A DNA stretch of 56,041 nucleotides from Mycobacterium sp. E796 (GTDB lineage Bacteria; Actinomycetota; Actinomycetes; Mycobacteriales; Mycobacteriaceae), in NCBI RefSeq assembly GCF_001672815.1, contig NZ_LZKK01000032.1, forward strand, positions 1 through 56,041, in the 5' to 3' direction. Shown here piece by piece: positions 1 to 7,594 of the stretch; the first letter of the stretch is position 1, and each line of letters opens with the position of its first letter. The position numbers were made by a program, and so were the translations under genes. Below the pieces are notes generated by a model. It worked only from the letters and a program-made list of their open reading frames with translations. It was not told where the DNA came from and searched no databases.

Positions 1-125
1 TCACCCGCGGCGACGCCGAGGCCCTGGCCCTGCGCGACGGCGACACCGTCTACGTGCGCGCCACCCGCGTGCCGCCCATCGCCAGCGAGGTGACGGAGGA
101 TCAGGCGGGAGTCGGCTCGGCCTGA
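1..125 (+). CDS. cysA: Sulfate ABC transporter ATP-binding protein, C-terminal end (partial)
   Basis: Only the last 40 residues are inside the window; the frame is open from base 1 and stops with TGA at 123-125. The translation begins TRGDAEALALRDGDTVYVRA, which has the form of the TOBE-like C-terminal domain of CysA/ModC-type ABC ATPases and, from memory, resembles the end of mycobacterial CysA. CysA couples ATP hydrolysis to sulfate import at the inner face of the membrane. The nucleotide-binding motifs lie upstream of the window and cannot be checked. The next genes run on the opposite strand, so this is the last gene of its operon. A molybdate ATPase (ModC) is the alternative. Confidence 0.65.
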   Translation, partial: TRGDAEALALRDGDTVYVRATRVPPIASEVTEDQAGVGSA

Positions 126-139
126 CGAGCACGCCTGCC

Positions 140-475
140 TTACCCGGTGGTCGTCCGGTATTGCGGGCAGTACGCGGACGACGACAGCCCCAGGAAGAAG
201 CCGGCCTGTTTCGCCGAGAGATTCGCATCCTTCATCAGCTTCATCACCAGCAGGGGCCGCGTCGTGCCCTGGTCGAGTAGGGCACACATGTTCCTGGCCA
301 TCCCGATGGCGACGTTGTTATCGGAAATCGGGATCCCCTGGCTCGCAAGGGCGGCGATGAACGCGTCATCGTTTTGGTCGGCCGATGCCGGCGCGGCGAA
401 GAGCGGCGCCGCGGCGGAAAGCAGGACCACCACTGACGCCGACCACTTTCCAGAACCCATGTTTGTATGGGCCAC
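140..475 (-). CDS. DUF732 family secreted protein
   Basis: A protein of 111 residues with an N-terminal signal peptide (hydrophobic stretch about residues 15-32, likely cleavage after an Ala-Ser-Ala motif) and a small exported domain. The mature part has the DUF732 pattern: a D-D-A-F-I-A-A-L start, a Gly-Ile-Pro/Ser segment, one central Cys and a C-terminal A-Y-C-P-Q-Y motif, so the two Cys probably form a disulfide. DUF732 is a mycobacterial family of small exported proteins with no established function. The GTG start at 475 is supported by an AAGAGG ribosome site about 6 nt upstream; an internal ATG five codons later is possible. It is a paralogue of the gene at 540-914, 64 bp upstream on the same strand. 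Confidence 0.85.
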   Translation of the reverse strand: MAHTNMGSGKWSASVVVLLSAAAPLFAAPASADQNDDAFIAALASQGIPISDNNVAIGMARNMCALLDQGTTRPLLVMKLMKDANLSAKQAGFFLGLSSSAYCPQYRTTTG

Positions 476-539
476 TGTTCCTCTTGGTGCGGGCGAATTT
501 GCTTCGGTTCAAAAATAACCGTTGAGGCAAGGGCAACGC

Positions 540-914
540 TCACATCATCGGCGGGAACGGCACCATCCAGTTCATCGAGTTGTCGGTCTTGCCCCGGTAC
601 TGCGGGCAGTAGGCAGCCACCGAAAGGCCGACGAAGTAGCCGGCCTGCTTCGGCGAAAGCGGGGTGTCCTTCACGATCCCCATCGCCACCGCGGTTGACG
701 CCTCGCCCTTGTCGAACCCGGCGCACACCGTATGCCCCATCGAAACCGCGGTGCCGCGGTCGGACATCGAGATCCCGTTTTTCGCGAGGGCCGCGACGAA
801 CGCGTCGTCAATCGGCTCCGCCGATGCCGGCGCCGCACCCAGTAACGCGGCCGCGGACAACAGGACCCCGCAGGCGATCGACCACTTCGCGGCCCCCGCG
901 TTCGTCTGGGTCAT
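540..914 (-). CDS. DUF732 family secreted protein (paralogue)
   Basis: A protein of 124 residues with a signal peptide ending near APASA and a DUF732 domain. It shares the D-D-A-F-V-A-A-L-A-K-N-G-I opening, a central Cys, the Lys-Gln-Ala-Gly-Tyr-Phe-Val-Gly-Leu stretch and the A-Y-C-P-Q-Y end with its neighbour at 140-475, so the two look like a tandem duplication. The C-terminus is longer than the paralogue and ends in a Pro/Met tail. The ATG at 914 has a strong GGGGGAGG ribosome site 2-3 nt upstream. The two genes are co-directional with a 64 bp gap and probably co-transcribed from a promoter in 915-1253. Function unknown. Confidence 0.87.
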   Translation of the reverse strand: MTQTNAGAAKWSIACGVLLSAAALLGAAPASAEPIDDAFVAALAKNGISMSDRGTAVSMGHTVCAGFDKGEASTAVAMGIVKDTPLSPKQAGYFVGLSVAAYCPQYRGKTDNSMNWMVPFPPMM

Positions 915-1005
915 GGCCTCCCCCTAAACGGGTGAATCGGCTTCGAGTCAAGAACGACTTGGTTGAACGGTAACCGAAATCTAGACATTCCTCTCGTCGA
1001 GCGGC

Positions 1006-1060
1006 CGCAAGAATTCCGCAAGAACTTCGCGACGAAGCGGCAAGCGCCGGGCAGCAACGT
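1006..1060 (+). promoter_or_regulatory. 11-bp periodic direct repeats, candidate response-regulator operator
   Basis: Five consecutive 11-bp units follow each other without a gap: CGCAAGAATTC (1006), CGCAAGAACTT (1017), CGCGACGAAGC (1028), GGCAAGCGCCG (1039) and GGCAGCAACGT (1050). Matches to CGCAAGAA fade along the array. An 11-bp period is the usual layout of tandem sites for OmpR/PhoB-family response regulators. A closely similar array is at 13503-13546 before a Ser/Thr kinase. The cognate regulator is not identifiable from the window. Confidence 0.5.
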
Positions 1061-1169
1061 ATGCGTTGCCGGTCACGGCGACCGGCCCGCAAGGAAAGTT
1101 CGCAAGAAAAGTGTCCGACCGCGGGGGAGCGGTGGCTCAAAGGAATGCGAGCGGCCGACCGGGTCGCTG

Positions 1170-1189
1170 CGGTCCCGATCTTGGGACCG
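1170..1189 (+). promoter_or_regulatory. Perfect 7-bp inverted repeat in 5' region
   Basis: CGGTCCC (1170-1176) and GGGACCG (1183-1189) are perfect complements around a 6-nt loop, about 65 bp before the start at 1254. There is no U-tract, so it is more likely an operator or leader hairpin than a terminator. Confidence 0.35.
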
Positions 1190-1253
1190 GTAGCGGCGCT
1201 GGACGGGTCAACTTGCACACAACTACAGACCACCCACCAGAGAGGAAAACCCG

Positions 1254-2120
1254 GTGAGCACCGACCTCGACAACGCGCCCACCCAGCGCATGCGCGGCAT
1301 CAGCACGCTGACCCCCGTGAGCGAGCCCCGCATCGCCCACCGCGGCTGCTACGCGTCGGGATCGCGCGCCCTCGCGGTGGCAGAGACGGCCACGCTTCCC
1401 CGGATCAAGGCCGTCGCCCCCGCCGTGACCCCGTTGCCCGCCAAGGCGGCGCGGAAATGGCAGGGCCTCTACGCGCTCAAGCCGTGGTACACGCGCCGGC
1501 TGACGCCGATCGTGAACGTCGCGGTGCGACGGAACATCTCGCCGGACGTCTTCACCGTCGCCGGGGTGCTGGCGGCGGGTGTGGCCGGAGCGACGGTCGC
1601 ACTGGGCTGGTGGCCCCTGACGGCGCTCTTCCTGGCGCTGCGGCTGGCCGGGGCGAACCTCGACGGCGCGGTCGCCCGCGCCCGCGGGGTCAGCCGGCCG
1701 TGGGGATTCGTCGTCAACGAGATCGGCGACCGCGCCTCGGACCTGTTGACCTTCGCGGGGCTCGCGGTGTGGGCGGCGCGGCAGCGCGGCCCCGGGCTGC
1801 ATTGGCTGTCCTGGCCGGTGATCATGGTGCTGGTCGCCGCGCTGGCCGCGACATTGCCCACCTTCGCCTCGTTGGCCGGAGCCGCCGCCGGCGCGCCCCG
1901 GCGCAACGGGGGTCCGCTCGGCAAGACCGAGCGCTGCCTCTTCGTTTTCTTGGCCACCGCCTTCCCGGTCATCCTGCCGGTGGTGGCGACCCAGCTGGTG
2001 AACGGCTCGCTGATCACCACGGTGCTGCGGCTACGGGCCGCCCACCGTGAGCTGGCGGCGAAGCGTCAGGACGGCCCGGCCGCGCAGGGCACGCAGGAAT
2101 TGGCGGTGCTGGCGTCATGA
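1254..2120 (+). CDS. CDP-alcohol phosphatidyltransferase family protein (altered active site)
   Basis: 288 residues with a hydrophilic N-terminus of about 85 residues and several membrane segments. The CDP-alcohol phosphotransferase signature is recognisable near residues 142-170 (LDG-AV-AR, then G, then N and D with the right spacing). The family motif is D-x2-D-G-x2-A-R-x8-G-x3-D-x3-D. Here the first Asp is Ala and the third is Asn, while the second Asp, Gly, Ala-Arg, second Gly and last Asp are kept. These Asp residues bind the metal and CDP-alcohol in the family, so activity or substrate may differ from PgsA-type enzymes. The GTG start at 1254 follows a GAGAGGA site. It overlaps the acyltransferase gene by 4 bp (ATGA), so the two are translationally coupled. 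Confidence 0.8.
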   Translation: MSTDLDNAPTQRMRGISTLTPVSEPRIAHRGCYASGSRALAVAETATLPRIKAVAPAVTPLPAKAARKWQGLYALKPWYTRRLTPIVNVAVRRNISPDVFTVAGVLAAGVAGATVALGWWPLTALFLALRLAGANLDGAVARARGVSRPWGFVVNEIGDRASDLLTFAGLAVWAARQRGPGLHWLSWPVIMVLVAALAATLPTFASLAGAAAGAPRRNGGPLGKTERCLFVFLATAFPVILPVVATQLVNGSLITTVLRLRAAHRELAAKRQDGPAAQGTQELAVLAS

Positions 2121-2752
2121 CCGCGACCAGGATCAGCAGCGTGCTGCGGCACCGGCTCTGGCGGGCGGTGTGCGCCGTGTCCGGCGGGCTGACCGTGACC
2201 GGCCGCTGGCCGGTGCAGGGTGGCTGCGTGGTGGTGGCCAACCACTCCTCGCACGCCGACACCGCCGTGCTGCTGGCGGCGCTGCCCGCCGGCGCCCAGC
2301 CGGTGTTTGCCGCGGCGGCCGACTACTGGTTCGACGTCCCGGTGCGCCGCTTCGTGGCGTCCTCGTTGATCGGGATCCTGCCGGTGCGGCGGTCCGGCAA
2401 GGACACCTACGCCCAGCTGCTGGCCGCGGCCCGCCCCGCGCTCGAAGCCGGACGCACCGTCGTCATCTACCCCGAGGGCACCCGGTCGACGGACGGCAAC
2501 ATCGCCGAATTCCGTTCCGGCGCGGTCCGGTTGGCGCGCGACTGCGGCGTGCCGATCGTCCCCGTTGCGGTGCTCGGGACCGCCGAGGTGCTGCCGAAGG
2601 GCGCGAGCTTCATCTCCCACGCGCCGATGCAGGTGCGCATCGGCGAGCCCGTCGACCCGGCCGGCACGTCCGCGCCGCAGCTACGCGAGCAGGTCATGGC
2701 CTTGCGGGGAGACGCCGCGGTCAAGAGCCGTCCGTTGGCGCACGCCGCCTGA
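2117..2752 (+). CDS. 1-acyl-sn-glycerol-3-phosphate acyltransferase (PlsC family)
   Basis: 211 residues. It carries the PlsC/LPLAT catalytic motif H-x4-D as NHSSHAD near residues 41-47 and the glycerolipid-binding motif YPEGTRS near residues 117-123. Members transfer an acyl chain to lysophosphatidic acid or a related acceptor at the inner membrane. The short length is typical of the soluble-domain mycobacterial members. The start overlaps the stop of the CDP-alcohol phosphotransferase gene (ATGA at 2117-2120). A CdsA-like gene converges from the right, so three consecutive genes suggest a phospholipid headgroup/acyl remodelling set. The acceptor cannot be inferred. Confidence 0.87.
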   Translation: MTATRISSVLRHRLWRAVCAVSGGLTVTGRWPVQGGCVVVANHSSHADTAVLLAALPAGAQPVFAAAADYWFDVPVRRFVASSLIGILPVRRSGKDTYAQLLAAARPALEAGRTVVIYPEGTRSTDGNIAEFRSGAVRLARDCGVPIVPVAVLGTAEVLPKGASFISHAPMQVRIGEPVDPAGTSAPQLREQVMALRGDAAVKSRPLAHAA

Positions 2753-2766
2753 ATCGCCGCGCCGAG

Positions 2767-2814
2767 CGTGCATTCAGCGTGAATTTCTCGAATATTTCTC
2801 GCAGTGAGTGCACG
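2767..2814. repeat. Intergenic inverted repeat between convergent genes
   Basis: CGTGCATTCA (2767-2776) and TGAGTGCACG (2805-2814) pair over 10 bp with one G-U-type mismatch. The loop contains TTCAGCGTGAATTT and a tandem ATTTCTCG. It lies between convergent genes and may terminate both. The TTCAGCGTGAA core recurs in inverted form at about 9167-9177. Confidence 0.5.
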
Positions 2815-2847
2815 TTCGGTGCGCGGTCGCACGCCGCCTGACGCTGC

Positions 2848-3753
2848 TCAACCGAGCAGATAGGCCAGTGGGAGGACCAGCAACAGCGAGTCGATCCGGT
2901 CGAGCAGCCCGCCGAAGCCTGGGAGCCATGTGCCCGCGTCCTTGACCTGGGCCTGCCGCTTCACCATCGATTCGACGAGATCGCCGAGCACGCCGCCGAA
3001 GGCCACCGCCACCAGCAGGCCGAGGGTCATCGTGCCCAGCAACGTCAGCACCAGAAACGCCCCGATGACCGCACCGACCAGCCCGCCGACCGTCTTGTTG
3101 GGGCTCAACGGGGACAACGGCTTTCGCGCCCATCCGAAGAAGCGCAGTCCTTTTCCGCCGCACCAGGCCGCGACGTCGGTGGCCGCGGCCGCGAAGCACA
3201 CCAGGTACGCGTCGGACCACAACGTCACCAGGTGCGCCAGAGACCAGCAGATCCACACCGAACCGAACGCGGTGAAAGTGGTTCGCCTGCCGCCGTTTTC
3301 GACGTCGCCGCTGAATACCGAGGGCAGCGCGCACGCCAGCACGATTATCGGCGCGAGGCGCAGCAGCGGCGGATGCAGCCACGCCGCAAGCGGATACAAC
3401 ACGGCCAGCGCCAGCAGCAGATACGTGTCGGCCTTGCCGAGTTTCACCAGGCGCGCGTACTCGAACACCGCGACGACGGCCAGCGCAGCCGCCAGGGTGG
3501 CGGTGGTGCCCCGGCCTATCCAGATGGGGATGCCGACCACCGGTGCGATCATCACCCACGTGGTCCACCGCCGGATCAGCTCACGCCGGCGCGACGCGAG
3601 CACCACGACGCCGGCGACCACCAGGATCACGACGGTGACCCACAGGAAGAACACGGATCGCGCGTACAGGTGCACGTGCAGCGGACCCGCGTCGAAGTTC
3701 AGCGGCAATCGCCGATCCAGATGCAGGATCCGCAGGTAGTAGTCGACCAGCAT
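2848..3753 (-). CDS. Phosphatidate cytidylyltransferase (CdsA-like)
   Basis: 301 residues with about eight predicted membrane helices. CdsA makes CDP-diacylglycerol from phosphatidate and CTP. The CDS family signature is at the C-terminus, about residues 262-289: S-M-V-K-R, then V-K-D, then P-G-F-G-G-L-L-D-R-I-D-S. The usual P-x-H-G-G is P-G-F-G-G here, so the conserved His position is Phe; the K-R, K-D and D-R-x-D residues remain. The ATG at 3753 is used. The gene converges on the PlsC-type gene and diverges from asnO across a 165-bp gap. Mycobacteria normally have another CdsA for bulk phospholipid synthesis, so this may be a specialised paralogue; that is inference. Confidence 0.8.
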   Translation of the reverse strand: MLVDYYLRILHLDRRLPLNFDAGPLHVHLYARSVFFLWVTVVILVVAGVVVLASRRRELIRRWTTWVMIAPVVGIPIWIGRGTTATLAAALAVVAVFEYARLVKLGKADTYLLLALAVLYPLAAWLHPPLLRLAPIIVLACALPSVFSGDVENGGRRTTFTAFGSVWICWSLAHLVTLWSDAYLVCFAAAATDVAAWCGGKGLRFFGWARKPLSPLSPNKTVGGLVGAVIGAFLVLTLLGTMTLGLLVAVAFGGVLGDLVESMVKRQAQVKDAGTWLPGFGGLLDRIDSLLLVLPLAYLLG

Positions 3754-3918
3754 CAGCGTGGCCCGTCCACATCAGCCTCCCAGCAAACTGTGGTCCAGGA
3801 AACGATAAGTGGTCGGGGCCGATCGGGGAAATGAAATCGCGTCATCGGGCCCGGCGTCGGCTACCTGCCGCACGGCTGCGCTGGCCCCCTCGGATCGGCT
3901 CGCGGTAGGGTGAAACGA

Positions 3919-5724
3919 GTGTGTGGACTCACCGGTGAAGTTCGACTCGATGGCCGGGTTCCCGACGTAGCGGCGGTGTCAGCAATGGCTGCCGTCCTGG
4001 CGCCCAGGGGGCCGGACGCGGCGGGGACCTGGTCACAAGGCCGGGTTGCTCTCGGCCATCGTCGCCTCAAGATCATCGATCTGACCGAAGCGGGCGCCCA
4101 GCCGATGGTCGATTCGGAGCTGGGCCTGGCAGTCGCCTGGAACGGCTGCATCTACAACTACAAGGAGCTGCGGCGCGAGCTGAGCGACCACGGGTACCGG
4201 TTTTTCTCGCACAGCGACACCGAGGTCCTGCTCAAGGCCTACCACCACTGGGGCGACGATTTCGTCAGCCACCTGTACGGAATGTTCGCCTTCGTCATCG
4301 TCGAGCGCGACAGCGGTCGGGTGTTGCTCGGCCGGGACCGGCTCGGCATCAAACCGCTGTACCTCACCGAGGACGGTCATCGCGTCCGGTTCGCGTCGAC
4401 GCTGCCCGCGCTGCTCGCCGGCGGTGGGGTGGACACCCGCATCGATCCCGTTGCGCTGCACCACTACATGACGTTCCACTCCGTGGTGCCGCCGCCGCTG
4501 ACGATTCTGCGCGGCGTGCGCAAAATCCCTCCCGCGTCGGTGGTCGCCATCGAGCCCGACGGCCGGCGCAGCACCACCACCTACTGGACGCCGGACTTCA
4601 CCAGGCGCGCCGATCGCTCCGACTGGTCGGAACGCGACTGGGAGGATGCGGTGCTGTCCGCGTTGCGGGTCGCGGTCGAGCGCCGGCTGGTCGCCGACGT
4701 CCCCGTCGGCTGCCTGCTGTCCGGCGGTGTCGATTCCAGCCTGATCGTGGGTCTGCTCGCCGAGGCGGGCCAGCACGGGCTGTCCACGTTCTCGATCGGC
4801 TTCGAGTCGGCGGGCGGCGTCGAGGGCGACGAGTTCCGGTGGTCGGACATCATCGCCCGGCGCTTCGACACCGACCACCACCAGATCCGCATCGGGACCG
4901 ACCGGATGCTGCCCGCGCTCGACGGGGCGATCGGCGCGATGAGCGAGCCGATGGTCAGCCACGACTGCGTCGCGTTCTACCTGCTGAGCCAAGAGGTCGC
5001 GCGCCACGTGAAGGTCGTGCAGTCGGGTCAGGGCGCCGACGAGGTGTTCGCCGGCTACCACTGGTACCCGCCGATGGGTTCCCCGGCGGCGGCGACGCTG
5101 GAGGGGGCGGTCGCCGAGTACCGCGGCGCCTTCTTCGATCGCGATTCGGCCGAGCTGGCGGGTCTGCTGGGGGCGGGCAACCTCGCGCCGGGCGATCCCA
5201 GCCAGCGCTTCGTTTCCGAACACTTCGCTCGCGCGGGCGCCGAAACCGGCATCGACCGCGCCCTGCGGCTGGATACGACCGTGATGCTGGTGGACGACCC
5301 GGTGAAACGGGTGGACAACATGACGATGGCCTGGGGGTTGGAGGGCCGGGTTCCGTTCCTCGACCATGAGCTGGTCGAGCTGGCGGCGACCTGCCCCCCG
5401 GAGCTGAAGATCGCCCACGACGGCAAGGGCGTCCTCAAACAGGCTGCGCGACGGGTGATCCCATCGGAGGTCATCGACCGGCCCAAGGGGTACTTCCCGG
5501 TTCCCGCGTTGACTCACCTTGAAGGGCCCTACCTGGAAATGGTTCGCGACGCCCTCTACGCGCCGGTGGCCAAGGAGCGCGGGCTGTTCAACTCCGAAGC
5601 GGTCGACGCCCTGCTGGCCGACCCGAACGGCAAGCTCACACCGTTGCGCGGCAATGAGCTTTGGCAGATCGCCCTCCTGGAGCTGTGGTTGCAGCGCCAC
5701 GGCGTGACGGGTCCGGCCGCATGA
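3919..5724 (+). CDS. asnO: N-acetylglutaminylglutamine amidotransferase (AsnO)
   Basis: A class II glutamine amidotransferase of 601 residues in the asparagine-synthetase family. I start it at GTG 3919 because this makes Cys the second residue (M-C-G-L-T-G), as needed for the N-terminal nucleophile glutaminase; an in-frame GTG at 3910 would bury the Cys. Residues 1-200 are the glutaminase domain (RGPDAAG and GHRRLKIID motifs). The synthetase domain follows with the PP-loop SGGVDSS near residue 270. Pairing with the GNAT/ATP-grasp gene, overlapping by 4 bp, points to the NAGGN pathway rather than asparagine synthesis: in Sinorhizobium meliloti AsnO amidates N-acetylglutaminylglutamine to the osmoprotectant amide. 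A housekeeping AsnB is the alternative, but the context argues against it. Confidence 0.88.
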   Translation: MCGLTGEVRLDGRVPDVAAVSAMAAVLAPRGPDAAGTWSQGRVALGHRRLKIIDLTEAGAQPMVDSELGLAVAWNGCIYNYKELRRELSDHGYRFFSHSDTEVLLKAYHHWGDDFVSHLYGMFAFVIVERDSGRVLLGRDRLGIKPLYLTEDGHRVRFASTLPALLAGGGVDTRIDPVALHHYMTFHSVVPPPLTILRGVRKIPPASVVAIEPDGRRSTTTYWTPDFTRRADRSDWSERDWEDAVLSALRVAVERRLVADVPVGCLLSGGVDSSLIVGLLAEAGQHGLSTFSIGFESAGGVEGDEFRWSDIIARRFDTDHHQIRIGTDRMLPALDGAIGAMSEPMVSHDCVAFYLLSQEVARHVKVVQSGQGADEVFAGYHWYPPMGSPAAATLEGAVAEYRGAFFDRDSAELAGLLGAGNLAPGDPSQRFVSEHFARAGAETGIDRALRLDTTVMLVDDPVKRVDNMTMAWGLEGRVPFLDHELVELAATCPPELKIAHDGKGVLKQAARRVIPSEVIDRPKGYFPVPALTHLEGPYLEMVRDALYAPVAKERGLFNSEAVDALLADPNGKLTPLRGNELWQIALLELWLQRHGVTGPAA

Positions 5725-7541
5725 CCGCCGTCGACCCCTCCGAGGATCACTCGCACGATCACGCCGAGGATCACACCGAGGCCATCACCATGGGCCTGCA
5801 CGACGCCTCCCCACCCGAGCTCGTCGACGCGATGGCCAAGGATGTCGAGCTCGAAATGGGTTGGGGCAGACTGATTTTCGGTCAGACGTTCGCCGACGCC
5901 GAGACGTTGGCCGAGACGCTGCGCCGCGAGGTCGCCGGGCGGCGCGACATCTGCATCTACGCGCGCGAGTCCCACGTCGTGGTCGCCGGGGCGCCGACCG
6001 AGCTCTTCATCGACCCCAGCCACACCTATCGGCTGCGCTTCACCGGGCACCCGGACGAGGAGAACCTGGCGCCGTCGCCGGTCGGCATGACGGTGCGCAC
6101 CCTGAACAACCCGGACGACGCCGACGCCATGAACCGCGTGTTCGTGCGCTGCGGCATGGTGCCCGCGCCGATCGAGACGATCTGGGACAACCACCTGCAC
6201 CAAGAGGCGGTGACCTACCTGCTCGCCGTGCGTGACGACGACGATGCGGTGGTGGGCACCGTGACCGGCGTCGACCACAAGTTGCTGTTCTCCGATCCCG
6301 AGGAGGGGTCGAGCCTTTGGACGCTGGCCGTCGATCCCGCCGCGGCGCTTCCCGGGGTGGGTGAGGCGCTGACCCGGGCGGTGGCCGATCACTTCCGGCG
6401 CGCGGGACGGGCCTACATGGATCTGTCGGTGGCGCACGACAATGCCGCGGCCATCGGTCTTTACGAGAAACTCGGCTTCGTCCGCGTTCCAGTGTTGGCG
6501 ATCAAGCGGAAGAACGCGATCAACGAGCCGCTGTTCACCCCGCCCCCGGAGACGGTCGAGGATCTCAACCCCTACGCGCGGATCATCGCCGACGAGGCGA
6601 TGCGCCGCGGAATCTGGGTCGAGGTCCTGGACGCCGAGACCGGCGAGATGCGGCTCACGCACGGCGGTCGCAGCGTGATCACCCGGGAATCGCTGTCCGA
6701 GTTCACCTCGGCGATCGCGATGTGCCGTTGCGACGACAAGCGATTGACGCGACGTCTGGTCTCCGAGGCGGGCATCACCGTCCCGCGTGCGCGTCTGGCC
6801 ACCTTCGACGACAGCGACTTCGCGTTCCTGCAGGAGGTCGGCGAGGTCGTCGTGAAACCCACCCGCGGAGAGCAAGGCAAGGGCATCACCGTGGGGGTGG
6901 TGGCCGAGAAGGGGCCCGACGAGCTCGCTGCGGCGGTGGCCCGGGCGCGCCAGCACTACCCGGAGGTGCTCATCGAGGAGCGCGTCGACGGCGACGACCT
7001 CCGCCTGGTGGTGATCAACGGCCGGGTCGTGGCCGCCGCGCTGCGCAAGCCGCCGGAGATCATCGGAACCGGCGACCACACCGTGCGAGACCTGATCGCG
7101 GCCGAGAGCCGCCGGCGTTCCGCGGCCACCGGGGGCGAGTCGAAGATCCCGATCGACGACATCACCGAGGCGACCTTGGCCGAGGCCGGCTGGAAGTTGG
7201 ACGACGTACTGCCGCAGGGGAATCGGCTGCGCGTCCGCCGCACCGCCAACCTGCATCAGGGCGGGACGATCCACGATGTCACCGCCCAGGTGAACCCGGA
7301 ACTGTGTCGCGTCGCGGTGGCGGCGGCCGAGGCGATCGGGATTCCGGTGACGGGCATCGACCTGCTGGTGCCCGACGTCACCGGGGCCGACTACGCGTTC
7401 ATCGAAGCCAACGAGCGACCGGGGTTGGCCAACCACGAACCCCAGCCCACGGCGGCGGCGTTCATCGACTACCTGTTCCCCGGTCAACCGGGCCAGCCGC
7501 CGGCCTGGACTCCGGAGGAGTCACGCGCCGACCGGGATTGA
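5721..7541 (+). CDS. ngg: N-acetylglutaminylglutamine synthetase (GNAT + ATP-grasp)
   Basis: 606 residues with two domains. The N-terminal half (about 110-270) is a GNAT acetyltransferase, visible in the LAVDPAAALPGVGEALTRA segment and the N-A-A-A-I-G-L-Y-E-K-L-G-F end. The C-terminal half (about 330-595) is an ATP-grasp ligase with VVVKPTRGEQGKGITVGV (nucleotide clamp) and a metal-binding F-I-E-A-N-E-R-P-G. This pairing is that of Ngg, which acetylates glutamine and joins it to a second glutamine to give N-acetylglutaminylglutamine. The ATG at 5721 overlaps the asnO stop (ATGA). The Asp/His-rich N-terminus (DHSHDHAEDH) is unusual and could bind metal. The M42-type peptidase found with this pair in other bacteria is not next to it here. 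Confidence 0.88.
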   Translation: MTAVDPSEDHSHDHAEDHTEAITMGLHDASPPELVDAMAKDVELEMGWGRLIFGQTFADAETLAETLRREVAGRRDICIYARESHVVVAGAPTELFIDPSHTYRLRFTGHPDEENLAPSPVGMTVRTLNNPDDADAMNRVFVRCGMVPAPIETIWDNHLHQEAVTYLLAVRDDDDAVVGTVTGVDHKLLFSDPEEGSSLWTLAVDPAAALPGVGEALTRAVADHFRRAGRAYMDLSVAHDNAAAIGLYEKLGFVRVPVLAIKRKNAINEPLFTPPPETVEDLNPYARIIADEAMRRGIWVEVLDAETGEMRLTHGGRSVITRESLSEFTSAIAMCRCDDKRLTRRLVSEAGITVPRARLATFDDSDFAFLQEVGEVVVKPTRGEQGKGITVGVVAEKGPDELAAAVARARQHYPEVLIEERVDGDDLRLVVINGRVVAAALRKPPEIIGTGDHTVRDLIAAESRRRSAATGGESKIPIDDITEATLAEAGWKLDDVLPQGNRLRVRRTANLHQGGTIHDVTAQVNPELCRVAVAAAEAIGIPVTGIDLLVPDVTGADYAFIEANERPGLANHEPQPTAAAFIDYLFPGQPGQPPAWTPEESRADRD

Positions 7542-7594
7542 GCTTGCGACAGGCCTTGTTTGGGTAATGCTCTGCGCACGCAGATAGGAGTCAC

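Larger units (their letters stand above)
915..1253. other. 339-bp intergenic region with regulatory repeats
   Basis: This gap separates the leftward DUF732 pair from the rightward phospholipid genes. I find no convincing gene in it; short open frames here lack ribosome sites and mycobacterial-type composition. It contains an 11-bp periodic repeat (1006-1060), another CGCAAGGA/CGCAAGAA pair with 13-bp spacing around 1088-1108, and a perfect 7-bp hairpin (1170-1189). A GAGAGGA ribosome site for the gene at 1254 lies at its right end. Confidence 0.6.

Noticed and set aside
1061..2050. 329-codon plus-strand frame over the CDP-alcohol phosphotransferase gene
   Set aside because: Arg/Gly/Pro-rich shadow frame; the overlapping frame from 1254 has membrane helices and the family motif.
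4033..5700. Long minus-strand frame opposite asnO
   Set aside because: Antisense frame with composition typical of GC-rich shadow frames and no domain; asnO has clear motifs.
5556..7487. 643-codon minus-strand frame opposite ngg
   Set aside because: Rich in His/Arg/Gly with no family motif; exact antisense of ngg codons.
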